Below are positions 15,921-24,964 of a stretch of DNA of 64,000 nt, in pieces. Every line of letters starts with the position of its first letter. The first letter of the stretch is position 1. The DNA is from Inquilinus limosus DSM 16000 (lineage in GTDB: Bacteria; Pseudomonadota; Alphaproteobacteria; DSM-16000; Inquilinaceae). The DNA lies in contig NZ_AUHM01000014.1 of NCBI RefSeq assembly GCF_000423185.1, forward strand, positions 1-64,000, read 5' to 3'. A program made the translations under genes and the position numbers. The notes under the pieces were generated by a model. That model saw only the letters and a list, made by a program, of their open reading frames with translations, did not search any database and was not told where the DNA came from.

Positions 15921-18140
15921 ATGGCGGAGTCCGAGGCCACAGCAGCAACGCCCATCGGGGAAGAGAGTGGCGAGATCGCCACGGTGCGGGTGCTGCTGCC
16001 GCTGCCATTGGCAGAAGCTTACGACTATGCGGTGCCGGAGGGCATGGATCTTGCGCCCGGCAGCTATGTCGAGGTGCCGCTCGGCCGCCTCAGGCGGGTC
16101 GGCGTGGTCTGGGGGCCGGGCAGCGGCCAGGTCGCGCGGTCGAAGCTGAAGCCGGTGCTGCACCGGTTCGACCTGCCGCCGCTGCCGGAGGTGGCGCGCA
16201 GCTTCATCGACCGGGTCGCCCGTTACACCCTGTCGCCCCCCGGCGCCGTGCTGCGCATGACGCTGTCCTCGACCGGGGCGCTGGAGCCGCCGAAGCCGAT
16301 CCAGGCCTATCGCCGGGCGGAGGCGCCGCCGGAGGGGGCGAAGCTGAGCGCCGCCCGGCGGCGGGTGCTGGCGGTGCTGGAGGACGGGCCGCCGCGGCTG
16401 CCGGCCGAGCTGGCGCGCGAGGCCGGCTGCGGCACGCCGGTGATCAAGGGAATGGCCGAGGCTGGCCTCCTGGAGGTGGTGCTGCTGCCCGGTTTCGAGC
16501 CGGTGCCGCAGCCGGACCTCTCCAGGCCGCGGGCGGTGCTGGGCGAGATCCAGCGCGAGGCGGCGGACCGGCTGATCGATGCGGTCGCCGACGGCGGCTA
16601 TTCGACCACGCTGCTCGACGGCGTCACCGGCTCGGGCAAGACCGAGGTGTATTTCGAGGCGGTGGCGGCGGCGCTGGCGGCCGGGCGCCAGGTGCTGGTG
16701 CTGCTGCCGGAGATCGCGCTGTCGGCGCATTGGCTCGACCGCTTCGCCGCCCGCTTCGGCGTGCGGCCGGTGGAATGGCATTCCGAGCTGAGCTCGACCC
16801 AGCGCCGGCGCAACTGGCGGGCCGTGGCCTTCGGTGAGGCGCGGATCGTGGTCGGCGCCCGCTCGGCCCTGTTCCTGCCCTATCCCGATCTCGGCCTGAT
16901 CGTGGTGGACGAGGAGCATGAGAGCGCCTTCAAGCAGGAGGACGGCGTCGTCTACCAGGCCCGCGACATGGCGGTGCTGCGCGGCCATCTCGGCGGCTTC
17001 CCGGTGGTGCTGGTCTCGGCCACGCCGTCGCTGGAGACGCTGGCCAATGTCGAGGCCGGGCGGTACGCCGCGCTGCAACTGCCGGACCGGCACGGCGCGG
17101 CGCGGCTGCCGACGGTGAGCGCGATCGACATGCGCCGCGAATCGCCGCCGCGCGGCCGCTTCCTGTCGCCGACCCTGCGCGAGGCGGTGGTGGAGACGCT
17201 GCGGGCGGGGGAGCAGGCGATGCTGTTCCTGAACCGCCGCGGCTACGCCCCCCTGACCCTGTGCCGGACCTGCGGCCACCGCCTGGAATGCCCGCACTGC
17301 ACCGCCTGGCTGGTCGAGCACCGCCTGGCCGGACGCCTGGAGTGCCACCATTGCGGCCACCGGGCGCCGCTGCCCAAGGCCTGCCCGTCCTGCGGCGCCG
17401 ACGGCAGCTTCGCCGCCTGCGGCCCGGGGGTGGAGCGGATCGCCGAGGAGGTCGACGCGACCCTGCCGGAGGCGCGCTGGCAGATCGTCGCCTCCGACAC
17501 CTTCTCCGGCCCCCAGGCGATCGCCGACCTGACCGCCGACCTCGCCAGCGGCGCGGTCAACCTCCTGATCGGCACCCAGATCCTGGCCAAGGGGCACCAC
17601 TTCCCGGGGCTGACCCTGGTCGGGGTGGTCGACGCCGATCTCGGCCTCGCCGGCGGCGACCTGCGGGCGGCGGAGCGGACCTGGCAGCTGCTGCACCAGG
17701 TCGGCGGCCGGGCCGGGCGCGGCGAGAAGCCGGGCCGGGTGCTGCTGCAGAGCTTCATGCCCGACCACCCGGTGATGCAGACCCTGGTCGTCGACGACCG
17801 CGACGGCTTCCTGGCGTCGGAGGCGGAGGCCCGGCGGTCGCGCGGACTGCCGCCCTACGGCAAGCTGGTGGCGCTGATCGTCTCCGGCCCCGACCGCGGC
17901 GCGGTCGACCGGGTGGCGCAGGATCTCGGCCGCGCCGCGCCGCAGGGCGACGGGCTGCTGGTGCTGGGCCCGGCCGACGCGCCGCTGGCCATGCTGCGCG
18001 GCCGGCACCGGCGCCGCCTGCTGCTGAAGGCCGACCGGCGGATCACGGTGCAGCCGCTGGTGGCGGAATGGGTGTCGCGGGTGCAGGTGCCGGGGACCGT
18101 CCGGGTGCAGGTGGATATCGATCCGTACAGCTTCCTGTGA
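15921..18140 (+). CDS. priA: Primosomal protein N' (replication restart helicase PriA)
   Basis: A 739-residue PriA that reloads the replisome at stalled forks. The N-terminal DNA-binding domain starts near 23 with [20 protein letters not shown]. Walker A is GVTGSGKT with Lys240, and the DEEH box is at 330-333. The zinc region near 447-500 has four CxxC pairs (CRTCGH, CPHC, CHHCGH, CPSCG). The helicase C-terminal part carries [20 protein letters not shown] and QVGGRAGR. The gene looks intact. In many alphaproteobacteria the ATP synthase genes follow; here a repeat and a convergent VOC gene follow instead. Confidence 0.96.
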   Translation: MAESEATAATPIGEESGEIATVRVLLPLPLAEAYDYAVPEGMDLAPGSYVEVPLGRLRRVGVVWGPGSGQVARSKLKPVLHRFDLPPLPEVARSFIDRVARYTLSPPGAVLRMTLSSTGALEPPKPIQAYRRAEAPPEGAKLSAARRRVLAVLEDGPPRLPAELAREAGCGTPVIKGMAEAGLLEVVLLPGFEPVPQPDLSRPRAVLGEIQREAADRLIDAVADGGYSTTLLDGVTGSGKTEVYFEAVAAALAAGRQVLVLLPEIALSAHWLDRFAARFGVRPVEWHSELSSTQRRRNWRAVAFGEARIVVGARSALFLPYPDLGLIVVDEEHESAFKQEDGVVYQARDMAVLRGHLGGFPVVLVSATPSLETLANVEAGRYAALQLPDRHGAARLPTVSAIDMRRESPPRGRFLSPTLREAVVETLRAGEQAMLFLNRRGYAPLTLCRTCGHRLECPHCTAWLVEHRLAGRLECHHCGHRAPLPKACPSCGADGSFAACGPGVERIAEEVDATLPEARWQIVASDTFSGPQAIADLTADLASGAVNLLIGTQILAKGHHFPGLTLVGVVDADLGLAGGDLRAAERTWQLLHQVGGRAGRGEKPGRVLLQSFMPDHPVMQTLVVDDRDGFLASEAEARRSRGLPPYGKLVALIVSGPDRGAVDRVAQDLGRAAPQGDGLLVLGPADAPLAMLRGRHRRRLLLKADRRITVQPLVAEWVSRVQVPGTVRVQVDIDPYSFL

Positions 18141-18196
18141 GCGAAGCCGCAGAGTGATACCGGCGGGCTTTTCGAATGACTCTCCGGCCCAGCCCT

Positions 18197-18274
18197 CGTC
18201 ATCGCGAGGCACCGTGGCGATCCACGGGCCGGGACCGCTGGATGGCCACGCCCTTCGGGGCTCGCCATGACGGG
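18197..18274. repeat. Palindromic intergenic repeat (CGTCAT...GCGAGG family)
   Basis: Starts CGTCATCGCGAGG and ends CTCGCCATGACGGG, with internal GGCGATCCACGG and GGATGGCCACGCC. Related copies are at 53818-53906 and 56813-56906. The family is the widespread intergenic palindrome with CGTCATTGCGAG ends. It fills most of the priA-VOC gap. Confidence 0.75.
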
Positions 18275-18365
18275 TTAATATTTCGGAGCGTTGGTCTGAA
18301 TGGCGGCTTCGAATCGCTGCGAATGTTGATCGATCACCGGCCTGTCTAGGCTTGGGCCGATCGCA

Positions 18366-18899
18366 TCAATGGCCCCACATCTCATCGATCTCGTCCTTGG
18401 TCATGGCACGCCCGCCCGATCCTGCTTCCGCAGCGGCGATGGCCGCGATCCGCGCGATCCGATCCGCCAGGGGCTCCTTCCCCGCATTGCTGGACAACTC
18501 GTCTTCCGATCCGTGAGTGACGGTCTTGACTGGCGGTTCGCTCAGCTCCAGCCGGTTGCCCGCCGGGTCGCGGGTGAACAGGCGGCGATATCCTGTCGGC
18601 GGCCGCGGATCGTCCTCGATCGGCGCTCCGGCGGCATGCAACTGGGCCATGGTGGCGTCCAGGTCCGCCACGGTCAGGCAGAGATGGCGGTCGGCGGCCA
18701 TCTGCTCCTCAAGGCCCGGCGCGTCCGGCGACAGGTGGATCTCGGCCGCGCCGACCCGCAGCCAGGCGCCCCGGCTGCGCCGGCCCTGCGGCTTCGGCAG
18801 CCGCTCCAGCCCCAGGGTTTCGACGTAGAAGCGCACCGTCTCGGCCTCCAGCTCGGCCGGGAAGGTCAGGTTGACGTGGTGCAGGGCGAGGATCGTCAC
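18366..18899 (-). CDS. VOC-superfamily (glyoxalase-like) protein with antitoxin-like tail
   Basis: A 177-residue protein. Residues 5-125 form a vicinal-oxygen-chelate domain: [30 protein letters not shown], and [15 protein letters not shown] with a C-terminal Glu metal ligand. The last 45 residues ([15 protein letters not shown], then [16 protein letters not shown]) are not part of a normal VOC domain. They resemble the C-terminus of VapB-type antitoxins, which I recall ending in GRPMTKEEIDAMWG. A deletion joining a VOC gene to an antitoxin end would explain it. The GTG start overlaps the rppH stop by four bases, so the two are translationally coupled. The substrate is unknown. Confidence 0.75.
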   Translation of the reverse strand: MTILALHHVNLTFPAELEAETVRFYVETLGLERLPKPQGRRSRGAWLRVGAAEIHLSPDAPGLEEQMAADRHLCLTVADLDATMAQLHAAGAPIEDDPRPPTGYRRLFTRDPAGNRLELSEPPVKTVTHGSEDELSSNAGKEPLADRIARIAAIAAAEAGSGGRAMTKDEIDEMWGH

Positions 18900-19378
18900 G
18901 GACGCCGCAGCAGCGGGGCGAAGGCGGCCAGCACGGCGGCGTAGACGTCGCGCTTGAACGGCACGATCTCCGCCAGCACCCGGTCCGGCTCCGACCAGCG
19001 CCAGGCGTCGAACTCCGGATGCTCGGTCTCGAGGTCGATGTCGCTGTCCTCGCCCAGGAAGCGCAGCGCCACCCAGCGCTGCTCCTGGCCGCGATAGCGC
19101 CCGCCCCAGACCTTGCCGACCAGATGGTCGGGCAGGTCGTAGCGCACCGTCTCGGGCGCTTCCGCGAGGAACTCGGCCCGGTCGGTGCCGATCTCCTCCT
19201 TCAGCTCGCGGAAGGCCGCCTGCTGCGCGGTCTCGCCGTGGTCGATGCCGCCCTGCGGCATCTGCCACCCGTCCGGGGTGTCGCGGCGGCGCCCCACGAA
19301 GACGCGGCCGTCGCGGTCGAGCAGCATGATGCCGACGCAGGGTCGGTAGGGCAGGTCGTCCTTTGGCTTCGCCGGCAT
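18896..19378 (-). CDS. rppH: RNA pyrophosphohydrolase
   Basis: A 160-residue Nudix hydrolase that removes pyrophosphate from 5' triphosphate RNA and so starts mRNA decay. The complete Nudix box runs from Gly43 ([10 protein letters not shown]) to REL-KEEIG at 57-64. The N-terminal [21 protein letters not shown] and WQMPQGG are typical of RppH/IalA. It follows ctpA by 17 bases on the same strand and overlaps the VOC gene by four bases. The alphaproteobacterial ctpA-rppH order supports the name. Confidence 0.93.
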   Translation of the reverse strand: MPAKPKDDLPYRPCVGIMLLDRDGRVFVGRRRDTPDGWQMPQGGIDHGETAQQAAFRELKEEIGTDRAEFLAEAPETVRYDLPDHLVGKVWGGRYRGQEQRWVALRFLGEDSDIDLETEHPEFDAWRWSEPDRVLAEIVPFKRDVYAAVLAAFAPLLRRP

Positions 19379-19395
19379 CGCCGTGGCGGCGGGCG

Positions 19396-20823
19396 TCAGC
19401 CCGCCTGCCCCTTCTGGAACAGCGACAGGCCGCGCAGCAGGTCGAGCGCCCGCGACAGCTGGTAGTCGACATCCGCCGGCTTGTTGGCGTCGGCGGCGCC
19501 GTCGGAGGGCGGCGACACCGCCTTGTCCTGGCCCGGGGTGGCCGGCTTGTCGGTCGAGGCGGCGCCGCCCGGCGTCGTCGTCGGCGCCTTCTGGTCGGCG
19601 CCGCCTTCGCCCGGCTGGCTCTGCTGGTTGTCGTTGTTCAGCGCGCCCTTCAGGTCGGATTCACGGTAGCCGCGCATCTGCGCGATCTCCTCGATCCGGG
19701 CCTGCTGCACCTCGATGTCCGGGGTGATGCCGAGCTGCTGGATCGACTTGCCGGACGGGGTGTAGTAGCGCGCCGTGGTCAGACGCATCGCGCCGTGGCC
19801 CGGCAGCGGGATGATGGTCTGGACCGAGCCCTTGCCGAAGCTCTGCGTTCCCATCAGCACCGCGCGGTGGTGGTCCTGCAGCGCGCCGGCCACGATCTCG
19901 GAGGCCGAGGCGGAGCCGCCGTTGATCAGCACCACCAGCGGCAGCCCCTCGGCCAGGTCGCCCGGCGTGGCGTTGTAGCGCTGCGCCTGGTCGGCCTTGC
20001 GCGACCGGGTCGAGACGATCTCGCCCTTGTCGAGGAAGGCGTCGGAGACCGCGATCGCCTGGTCCAGGAGGCCGCCGGGGTCGTTGCGCAGGTCGAGGAC
20101 ATAGCCCTGCAGCTTGTCGCCGAGCTTCTTCTTGATGTCGGCGATGCCGCGCTTCAGCCCGTCCTCGGTGCGCTCGGTGAAGCTGGTGATGCGGATGTAG
20201 CCGATGTCGCCCTCGGTCCGCCAGCGCACCGATTCCACCGGGATGGTGGCGCGCGCCAGGTTCACGTCGAAGGGCTCGGCTTCGCCGCGGCGGATGGTGA
20301 TGGTGATGTTGCTGCCCACCGGGCCGCGCATCTTGTCCACCGCCTCGTTGAGGCTCATGTTGACGATCGGCTTGCCGTCGATGGCGATGATCAGGTCGCC
20401 GGCCTGGACCCCGGCCCGGGCGGCGGGGGTGTCGTCGATCGGCGACACCACCTTCACCACCCCGTTCTCCATCGTCACCTCGATCCCGAGGCCGCCGAAG
20501 CTGCCGCGGGTCTGGGACTGCATGTCCTGGAACTCGTCGGTGTTCAGGAAATTGGAGTGCGGGTCCAGCGAGGTGAGCATGCCGTTGATCGCCGCCTCGA
20601 TCAGCTGCTTGTCGCTGACCTGCTCGACATATTCCGCCCGCACCCGTTCGAACACCTCGCCGAACAGGTCGAGCTGCTTGTAGGTGTCGGTGGCGTCGTC
20701 GCTGGTCGCGGCCTTCTCGGGCGCCTTGTCCTGCGCCCAGCCCTGGAAGGTCAGGGTGTGCCCGCCGACGAAGGCCAGGCCCACCAGGGCCCCGATCGCG
20801 ACGGCGTTCAGATGCTTCTTCAT
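19396..20823 (-). CDS. ctpA: C-terminal processing peptidase, S41 family
   Basis: A 475-residue periplasmic serine protease. An N-terminal hydrophobic segment ([20 protein letters not shown]) exports or anchors it. The PDZ domain spans about 100-185. The catalytic dyad is Ser306 (NGGSASASE) and Lys331 (SFGKGSVQ), with Gln335. A low-complexity Ala/Pro/Gly tail of about 80 residues ends in [17 protein letters not shown] chose ATG 20823 rather than 20853 because MKKHLN directly precedes the signal. It lies between gpmI and rppH on one strand. In many relatives an EnvC-type amidase activator sits between gpmI and ctpA; none is present here. Confidence 0.93.
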   Translation of the reverse strand: MKKHLNAVAIGALVGLAFVGGHTLTFQGWAQDKAPEKAATSDDATDTYKQLDLFGEVFERVRAEYVEQVSDKQLIEAAINGMLTSLDPHSNFLNTDEFQDMQSQTRGSFGGLGIEVTMENGVVKVVSPIDDTPAARAGVQAGDLIIAIDGKPIVNMSLNEAVDKMRGPVGSNITITIRRGEAEPFDVNLARATIPVESVRWRTEGDIGYIRITSFTERTEDGLKRGIADIKKKLGDKLQGYVLDLRNDPGGLLDQAIAVSDAFLDKGEIVSTRSRKADQAQRYNATPGDLAEGLPLVVLINGGSASASEIVAGALQDHHRAVLMGTQSFGKGSVQTIIPLPGHGAMRLTTARYYTPSGKSIQQLGITPDIEVQQARIEEIAQMRGYRESDLKGALNNDNQQSQPGEGGADQKAPTTTPGGAASTDKPATPGQDKAVSPPSDGAADANKPADVDYQLSRALDLLRGLSLFQKGQAG

Positions 20824-20985
20824 GCTTGCCCTCGCTGACGGCCGGGCCGCCAAGCGCTCGAGTCAATCGGCCGGCCCGCCATCCCCACAACGAAGGGACG
20901 GCCGGCCAGGGTGGACGCCAATCGATGATATCTGCCGGGTTTCGGCTGGATCAAGTTACCAGAGGCTCATAATTGCGGCGGGAGG

Positions 20986-22563
20986 TCACATCGGCGCCGC
21001 TTCCGGGGCGCCGATCAGGCTGCGACCGGTCATCTGCGCCGGCTGCGGCAGGCCCATCAGCGCCAGCAGGGTGGGCGCCACGTCGGCCAGCCTGCCGTCG
21101 TGCAGGGCCGGGCGAGGGCCCCCCGCGTCGGGTTTGGGCGCGTTGACCAGGATCGCCGGCACCTTGTTCAGCGTGTGCGCCGTGTGCGGGCCGCCGGTCT
21201 CCGGGTCGCGCATCAGCTCGGCGTTGCCGTGATCGGCGGTGACGATCATGGCGCCGCCCTGGCGCCGCACCGCCGCCTCGACCTTGCCGAGGCAGGTGTC
21301 GACCGTCTCGCAAGCCTTGATCGCCGCCTCCAGCACGCCGGTGTGGCCGACCATGTCCGGGTTGGCGAAGTTGACCACGACCAGGTCGTATTTCCCGGAA
21401 TCGATCGCGGCGACCAGCTTCTCGCACACCTCCGGCGCCGACATCTCCGGCTGCAGGTCGTAGGTCGCGACCTTGGGGGAGGGGACCAGGATCCGGTCCT
21501 CGCCGGGAAACTGCCGCTCCTCGCCGCCGTTGAAGAAGAAGGTGACGTGCGGGTACTTCTCGGTCTCGGCGGTGCGCAGCTGTGTCCTGCCGGCCTCGGC
21601 CACCACCTCGCCCAGACCCTTGTCGATCGACTTGGGCGGGAAGATCGCCGACATCAGCCCGTTCAGCAGGTCGGAATACTCGACCATGCCGCAGGCGTCG
21701 GCGAAGCGGATCGGGGCGCGGGCGAAGCCGTCGAAGGCCGGGTCCAGCAGCGCCTGCAGGATCTCGCGGACCCGGTCGGCGCGGAAATTGGCGCACAGCA
21801 CGCCGTCGCCGTCCTTCATCCCGGCATAGCCGCCGATCACGGTCGGCAGGATGAACTCGTCGCCGGTCTCCGCCTTGTACGCGGCCTCGACCGCGGCGAC
21901 GGCGTCGGGCGCTGTCTCGCCCTTGGCCTCGGCGACGGCGCGGTAGGCCTTCTCCACCCGCTCCCAGCGCTTGTCGCGGTCCATGGCGTAGTAGCGGCCG
22001 TCGACCGTGGCGACGCGGGTGGCCGGCAGGCCCTCGATGTCCTTCAGGAAGCGGCGGAGATAGTCGGCGCCGGCCTGCGGCGGGGTGTCGCGGCCGTCGG
22101 TGAAGGCGTGGATCGCGACCGGCACGCCGGCCCCGGCGACGATCTTCGCCAGCGCCACCATATGGTCCTGATGGGCGTGGACGCCGCCGGGGGACAGCAG
22201 GCCCATGAGATGGCAGGTGCCGCCGGAGGCCTGCAGCGCGGCGACGTGCTTCTGCAGCGCCTCGGCCTTTGCCAGCGACCCGTCGGCGATGGCGTTGAAG
22301 ATCATCTGCAGGTCCTGGAACACCACCCGGCCGGCGCCGAGATTCATGTGCCCGACCTCGGAATTGCCGATCTGGCCGGCCGGCAGCCCGACCGCCTCTC
22401 CGCTGGCCTGGAGAAAGGCGTGCGGTTCCTCCGCCCACAGCCGGTCGAAGTTCGGGGTGCGGGCCTGGCGCACGGCGTTGTCCGCCTCATCCTCGCGCCA
22501 GCCCCAGCCGTCGAGGACGCAGAGGACGACGGGACGGGGCGGGGTCGTGGCTGCTGCGCTCAT
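20986..22563 (-). CDS. gpmI: 2,3-bisphosphoglycerate-independent phosphoglycerate mutase
   Basis: A 525-residue metal-dependent mutase interconverting 3- and 2-phosphoglycerate in glycolysis. It belongs to the alkaline phosphatase superfamily. CVLDGWGWRED has the first metal Asp (18). The catalytic Ser68 is in GNSEVGHMNLGAGR. FTDGRDTPP, SVNFANPDMVGHTG-type segments and MIVTADHGNAE complete the metal sites. The length is normal. A weak AAGGAC ribosome site precedes ATG 22563. It is on the same strand as ctpA, 162 bases upstream. Confidence 0.95.
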   Translation of the reverse strand: MSAAATTPPRPVVLCVLDGWGWREDEADNAVRQARTPNFDRLWAEEPHAFLQASGEAVGLPAGQIGNSEVGHMNLGAGRVVFQDLQMIFNAIADGSLAKAEALQKHVAALQASGGTCHLMGLLSPGGVHAHQDHMVALAKIVAGAGVPVAIHAFTDGRDTPPQAGADYLRRFLKDIEGLPATRVATVDGRYYAMDRDKRWERVEKAYRAVAEAKGETAPDAVAAVEAAYKAETGDEFILPTVIGGYAGMKDGDGVLCANFRADRVREILQALLDPAFDGFARAPIRFADACGMVEYSDLLNGLMSAIFPPKSIDKGLGEVVAEAGRTQLRTAETEKYPHVTFFFNGGEERQFPGEDRILVPSPKVATYDLQPEMSAPEVCEKLVAAIDSGKYDLVVVNFANPDMVGHTGVLEAAIKACETVDTCLGKVEAAVRRQGGAMIVTADHGNAELMRDPETGGPHTAHTLNKVPAILVNAPKPDAGGPRPALHDGRLADVAPTLLALMGLPQPAQMTGRSLIGAPEAAPM

Positions 22564-22637
22564 CGCATGTCCTTTCTCGGAATCCGCCCTTCATGTATCG
22601 ATTGCCGCCGCCCGCACAAGGGCGGAATGGAGGCGGC

Positions 22638-23042
22638 ATGACGAGACTCGGCGCGCGATGGTTCCCGGTGGCCCTGCTCCTCGCCGGCTGCGGCGGCGGC
22701 TCGATGGCCGGCGTCGCCTACGACACGGCCGACCCGGTCGACCGCTGGCAGGCGGTGCTGCGCGCCAACGCGGCGCGCTATGTCTGCGGTGCGCCGCTGG
22801 CCGAGGGGCGGGAGGCCCGGCTCGCCGACCTCATGGTGGAGGCCCAGCGTCAGGCGACCGAGGCTCTGGCGAAGCGGGAGGGCACGGCGCCGGGCGACCC
22901 GGAGGTGCTGGGCGACATCGCCGCCCGCCGCACCCTGCAGGAGCGTATGGTGCGCGATGCGGTCGCAGAGCGCGGCTGCGGCGACGCGCAGATCATGGAT
23001 CTGATCGCCCTCGCCGATCGTTTGTCGGCCGGTCAGGGCTGA
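22638..23042 (+). CDS. Putative lipoprotein, tandem paralogue 1
   Basis: A 134-residue predicted lipoprotein: residues 1-17 are a signal ending in LLLAGC, with Cys18 as the lipid site. The mature part is helical and has two cysteines (YVCGAPL and ERGCGDAQ) that may form a disulfide. The pattern of VC...GREARLADLM...A..TL.ER.VRDAVAERGC...IMDLI recurs in the next gene, so the two are duplicates. A GGAGGC site precedes ATG 22638. The family is not recognised. The pair is inserted on the opposite strand between rlmH and gpmI. Confidence 0.7.
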   Translation: MTRLGARWFPVALLLAGCGGGSMAGVAYDTADPVDRWQAVLRANAARYVCGAPLAEGREARLADLMVEAQRQATEALAKREGTAPGDPEVLGDIAARRTLQERMVRDAVAERGCGDAQIMDLIALADRLSAGQG

Positions 23043-23060
23043 CCCGACCCGACCCGACCC
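23041..23060. repeat. GACCC x4 short tandem repeat
   Basis: Four perfect GACCC units begin at the stop codon of the first lipoprotein gene and fill the gap before the second. Such a repeat could alter spacing between the paired genes. Confidence 0.7.
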
Positions 23061-23081
23061 GAAACGATGACGGAGACAGTG

Positions 23082-23516
23082 ATGCGCATCAGGCGCTTCG
23101 GATCGGCCGCGGCGGTCGCGGCACTCGCCCTCGGGGCCTGCGTGCCGCAGCAGCCTTACTACTATCCGGAGCCGGCGCCGGTGTCGCCGCAGCCGGGCCA
23201 TGCCGGCGACGCGCTGCAGCGCTACGACGCCATGGTCCGGGCCGAGACCGCCGCCCGGTCCTGCCGGGTGCGGCTCGACCCGCTGCAGGAGCAGCGCTTC
23301 GCGGCCGTGCTGTCGCAGGCGGAGGCCGAGGCGGCGGGGCAGCTCGCCAACGCGCCCGGCGCGCCGGCGAACCAATCCGCAGTGTGGCAGGAGCTCGGCG
23401 CCCGCCGCGCGGCGAACGAGCAGGACGCGGCCAGCCTGGCCCGGCAGCGCGGCTGCCGCTCCGGCCCGGTGGAGGAGCTGATCGGTGCCTACCGCAACTT
23501 CGCGGCGCTGGGCTGA
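23082..23516 (+). CDS. Putative lipoprotein, tandem paralogue 2
   Basis: A 144-residue predicted lipoprotein with signal ALALGAC (Cys20 lipid site). A Pro/Tyr-rich stretch (PQQPYYYPEPAPVSPQ) follows, then a helical domain with Cys residues in ARSCRVRLD and QRGCRSGPVEEL. This domain aligns with the preceding gene, so the pair arose by duplication. The start ATG 23082 has GGAGAC upstream. The role is unknown; an outer-membrane or periplasmic structural part is possible. Confidence 0.7.
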   Translation: MRIRRFGSAAAVAALALGACVPQQPYYYPEPAPVSPQPGHAGDALQRYDAMVRAETAARSCRVRLDPLQEQRFAAVLSQAEAEAAGQLANAPGAPANQSAVWQELGARRAANEQDAASLARQRGCRSGPVEELIGAYRNFAALG

Positions 23517-23521
23517 AGGTC

Positions 23522-23932
23522 TCAGGGCCCGAACAGAACCCGGAACATGATGCGCCCGGGGACGGCGAAGGCGACGACCAACGGGATCCCGAGGGCAAAG
23601 TAGGCGATCCTCCGCATGATCCGGCGGTGACGTTCGACGTCGCGCCGCCGGGCGGAGGCGACCGCCTGCCACAGGCTGGCGAGGGTGAACACCGCGAGCA
23701 GGTGGAGCCAGCTGACCGGCCCGATATGCGGCGGGACGGGCCGGTCCAGGATGAAGAGGGCGCTGACGCAGCCGGCGACGAGCGCGGCGACCCAGATCCA
23801 GCCCATGGCGCGGTGGCGGGACGTTCCTTTCGGCAGGATCAATTGCGGCGGCGCCAGGATCACGGCGACGCAGACCGCGGCCACATGAAGCTGGATGACG
23901 AGCGGGGCATCCAGCAGCGGCGCAAGCGACAT
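23522..23932 (-). CDS. DUF2306 membrane protein
   Basis: A 136-residue protein with four predicted transmembrane helices. Family features are the QLHVAAVCVAVILAP start, LPKGTSRHRAMGWIWV with the conserved His-Arg between helices, and RRRDVERHRRIMRRIAY near the end. DUF2306 proteins have no proven function. I start at ATG 23932 because the frame upstream runs into an intergenic repeat. It is convergent with the second lipoprotein gene, five bases away. Confidence 0.75.
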   Translation of the reverse strand: MSLAPLLDAPLVIQLHVAAVCVAVILAPPQLILPKGTSRHRAMGWIWVAALVAGCVSALFILDRPVPPHIGPVSWLHLLAVFTLASLWQAVASARRRDVERHRRIMRRIAYFALGIPLVVAFAVPGRIMFRVLFGP

Positions 23933-23954
23933 GACCCCCGTCCCCACCCCCGGT

Positions 23955-24030
23955 GTCATGCCCGGGCTTGACCCGGGCATCCAGTGAATGTCGACAGCTT
24001 CTGGATTGCCGGGTCAAGCCCGGCAATGAC
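23955..24030. repeat. Palindromic repeat with GTCATGCCCGGGCTTGACC ends, copy 1
   Basis: It begins GTCATGCCCGGGCTTGACCC and ends GGGTCAAGCCCGGCAATGAC, the reverse complement apart from a few changes, with a loop of about 25 bases. The second copy is at 38237-38323. It lies upstream of the DUF2306 gene, after the rlmH stop. Confidence 0.8.
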
Positions 24031-24055
24031 AGGTAGGGCAAGGGTTGGCCCGCCC

Positions 24056-24514
24056 TCACGCCCGGTGATACGGGTGCCCGCTCAGGATCGTCTGGGCGCG
24101 GTAGATCTGCTCCGCCAGCATCGCCCGGGCCAGCATGTGCGGCCAGGTGAGGCGGCCGAAGGACAGCAGCAGGTCGGCGCGGCTGCGCACCGCATCGTCA
24201 TGGCCGTCGGCGCCGCCGATCAGGAAGGCGGCGTCGCCTCGTCCTTCGTCGCGCCAGCGGCCGAGCAGGCGGGCGAAGCCCTCGCTGTCGAGGTCGCGGC
24301 CGCGCTCGTCCAGCGCCACCACGGCGGCCCCGGCGGGAACCGCGGCCAGCAGCAGCGCCGCCTCCTCGCGCTTCAGGGCGAGGCCGGACAAACCCTTGCG
24401 GGCTTCGACCTCGCGCAGGGTCAGCGGCCAGGCGGACCGGCCGGCATAGTCGTCGAACAGGTCGCGCAACGGCCCCGGCCGGGCGCGGCCGACCGCGGCG
24501 ATGGTCAGCCGCAT
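24056..24514 (-). CDS. rlmH: 23S rRNA (pseudouridine1915-N3)-methyltransferase
   Basis: A 152-residue SPOUT methyltransferase that modifies pseudouridine 1915 of 23S rRNA. It starts MRLTIAAVGRARPGP and has LDERGRDLDSEGFA, the SAM-binding loop FLIGGADGHDD, and the C-terminal YRAQTILSGHPYHRA typical of RlmH. The length is normal. It follows rsfS by 21 bases in the usual nadD-rsfS-rlmH order. Confidence 0.95.
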   Translation of the reverse strand: MRLTIAAVGRARPGPLRDLFDDYAGRSAWPLTLREVEARKGLSGLALKREEAALLLAAVPAGAAVVALDERGRDLDSEGFARLLGRWRDEGRGDAAFLIGGADGHDDAVRSRADLLLSFGRLTWPHMLARAMLAEQIYRAQTILSGHPYHRA

Positions 24515-24535
24515 GGCGGGGCCGTCCGTACGGCC

Positions 24536-24964
24536 TCAGGCCGTGCCGGCGATGCGGGTCACCCGCTCGGCGTCGTCGGCCCACATCTTCTCGAGCGCGT
24601 AGAAATCACGCACCTCGGGCCGGAACAGATGGATCACCACGTCCCCGGCGTCGATCAGCACCCAGTCGGCCCGCGCCTGGCCCTCGATCTGAATCGGGCC
24701 GGGAGCCAGCGGCTTCAGCTTTTCCAGCAGATGCTCGGCCATGGCGGCGACTTGGCGCGAGGAACGGCCGGAGGCGATGACCAGGCTGTCGGCGATGGAG
24801 GAGCGGCCGGTGAGGTCGATCACGACCACATCTTCGGCCTTGTCGTCGTCGAGCGACGTCAGAGCGGTCTCGAGCAGCGGCCGGGCGAGGCTGGCGGCGA
24901 GGCCCGGCGGCAGACGCCCGGCTTCGGCCTGGGGCGTCACGGAGTTCGGTCGTATGGCGTTCAC
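24536..24964 (-). CDS. rsfS: Ribosomal silencing factor RsfS
   Basis: A 142-residue RsfS/Iojap protein that binds uL14 and blocks subunit joining in starvation. The core spans residues 35-140 with AEDVVVIDLTGRSSIADSLV, IASGRSSRQV, then DWVLIDAGDVVIHLFRPE and YALEKMW. The GTG start at 24964 is chosen because it overlaps the nadD stop as GTGA, giving coupled translation. No upstream ATG fits. Confidence 0.93.
   Translation of the reverse strand: MNAIRPNSVTPQAEAGRLPPGLAASLARPLLETALTSLDDDKAEDVVVIDLTGRSSIADSLVIASGRSSRQVAAMAEHLLEKLKPLAPGPIQIEGQARADWVLIDAGDVVIHLFRPEVRDFYALEKMWADDAERVTRIAGTA

Noticed and set aside
15114-18212. 1032-residue leftward frame across priA and fsa
   Set aside because: Antisense to priA with low-complexity composition; priA has all its motifs.
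20823-20985. Missing EnvC-type gene between gpmI and ctpA
   Set aside because: I looked for a short or broken coiled-coil protein here but the 162-base gap has no such frame. It is noted as an absence, not a feature.
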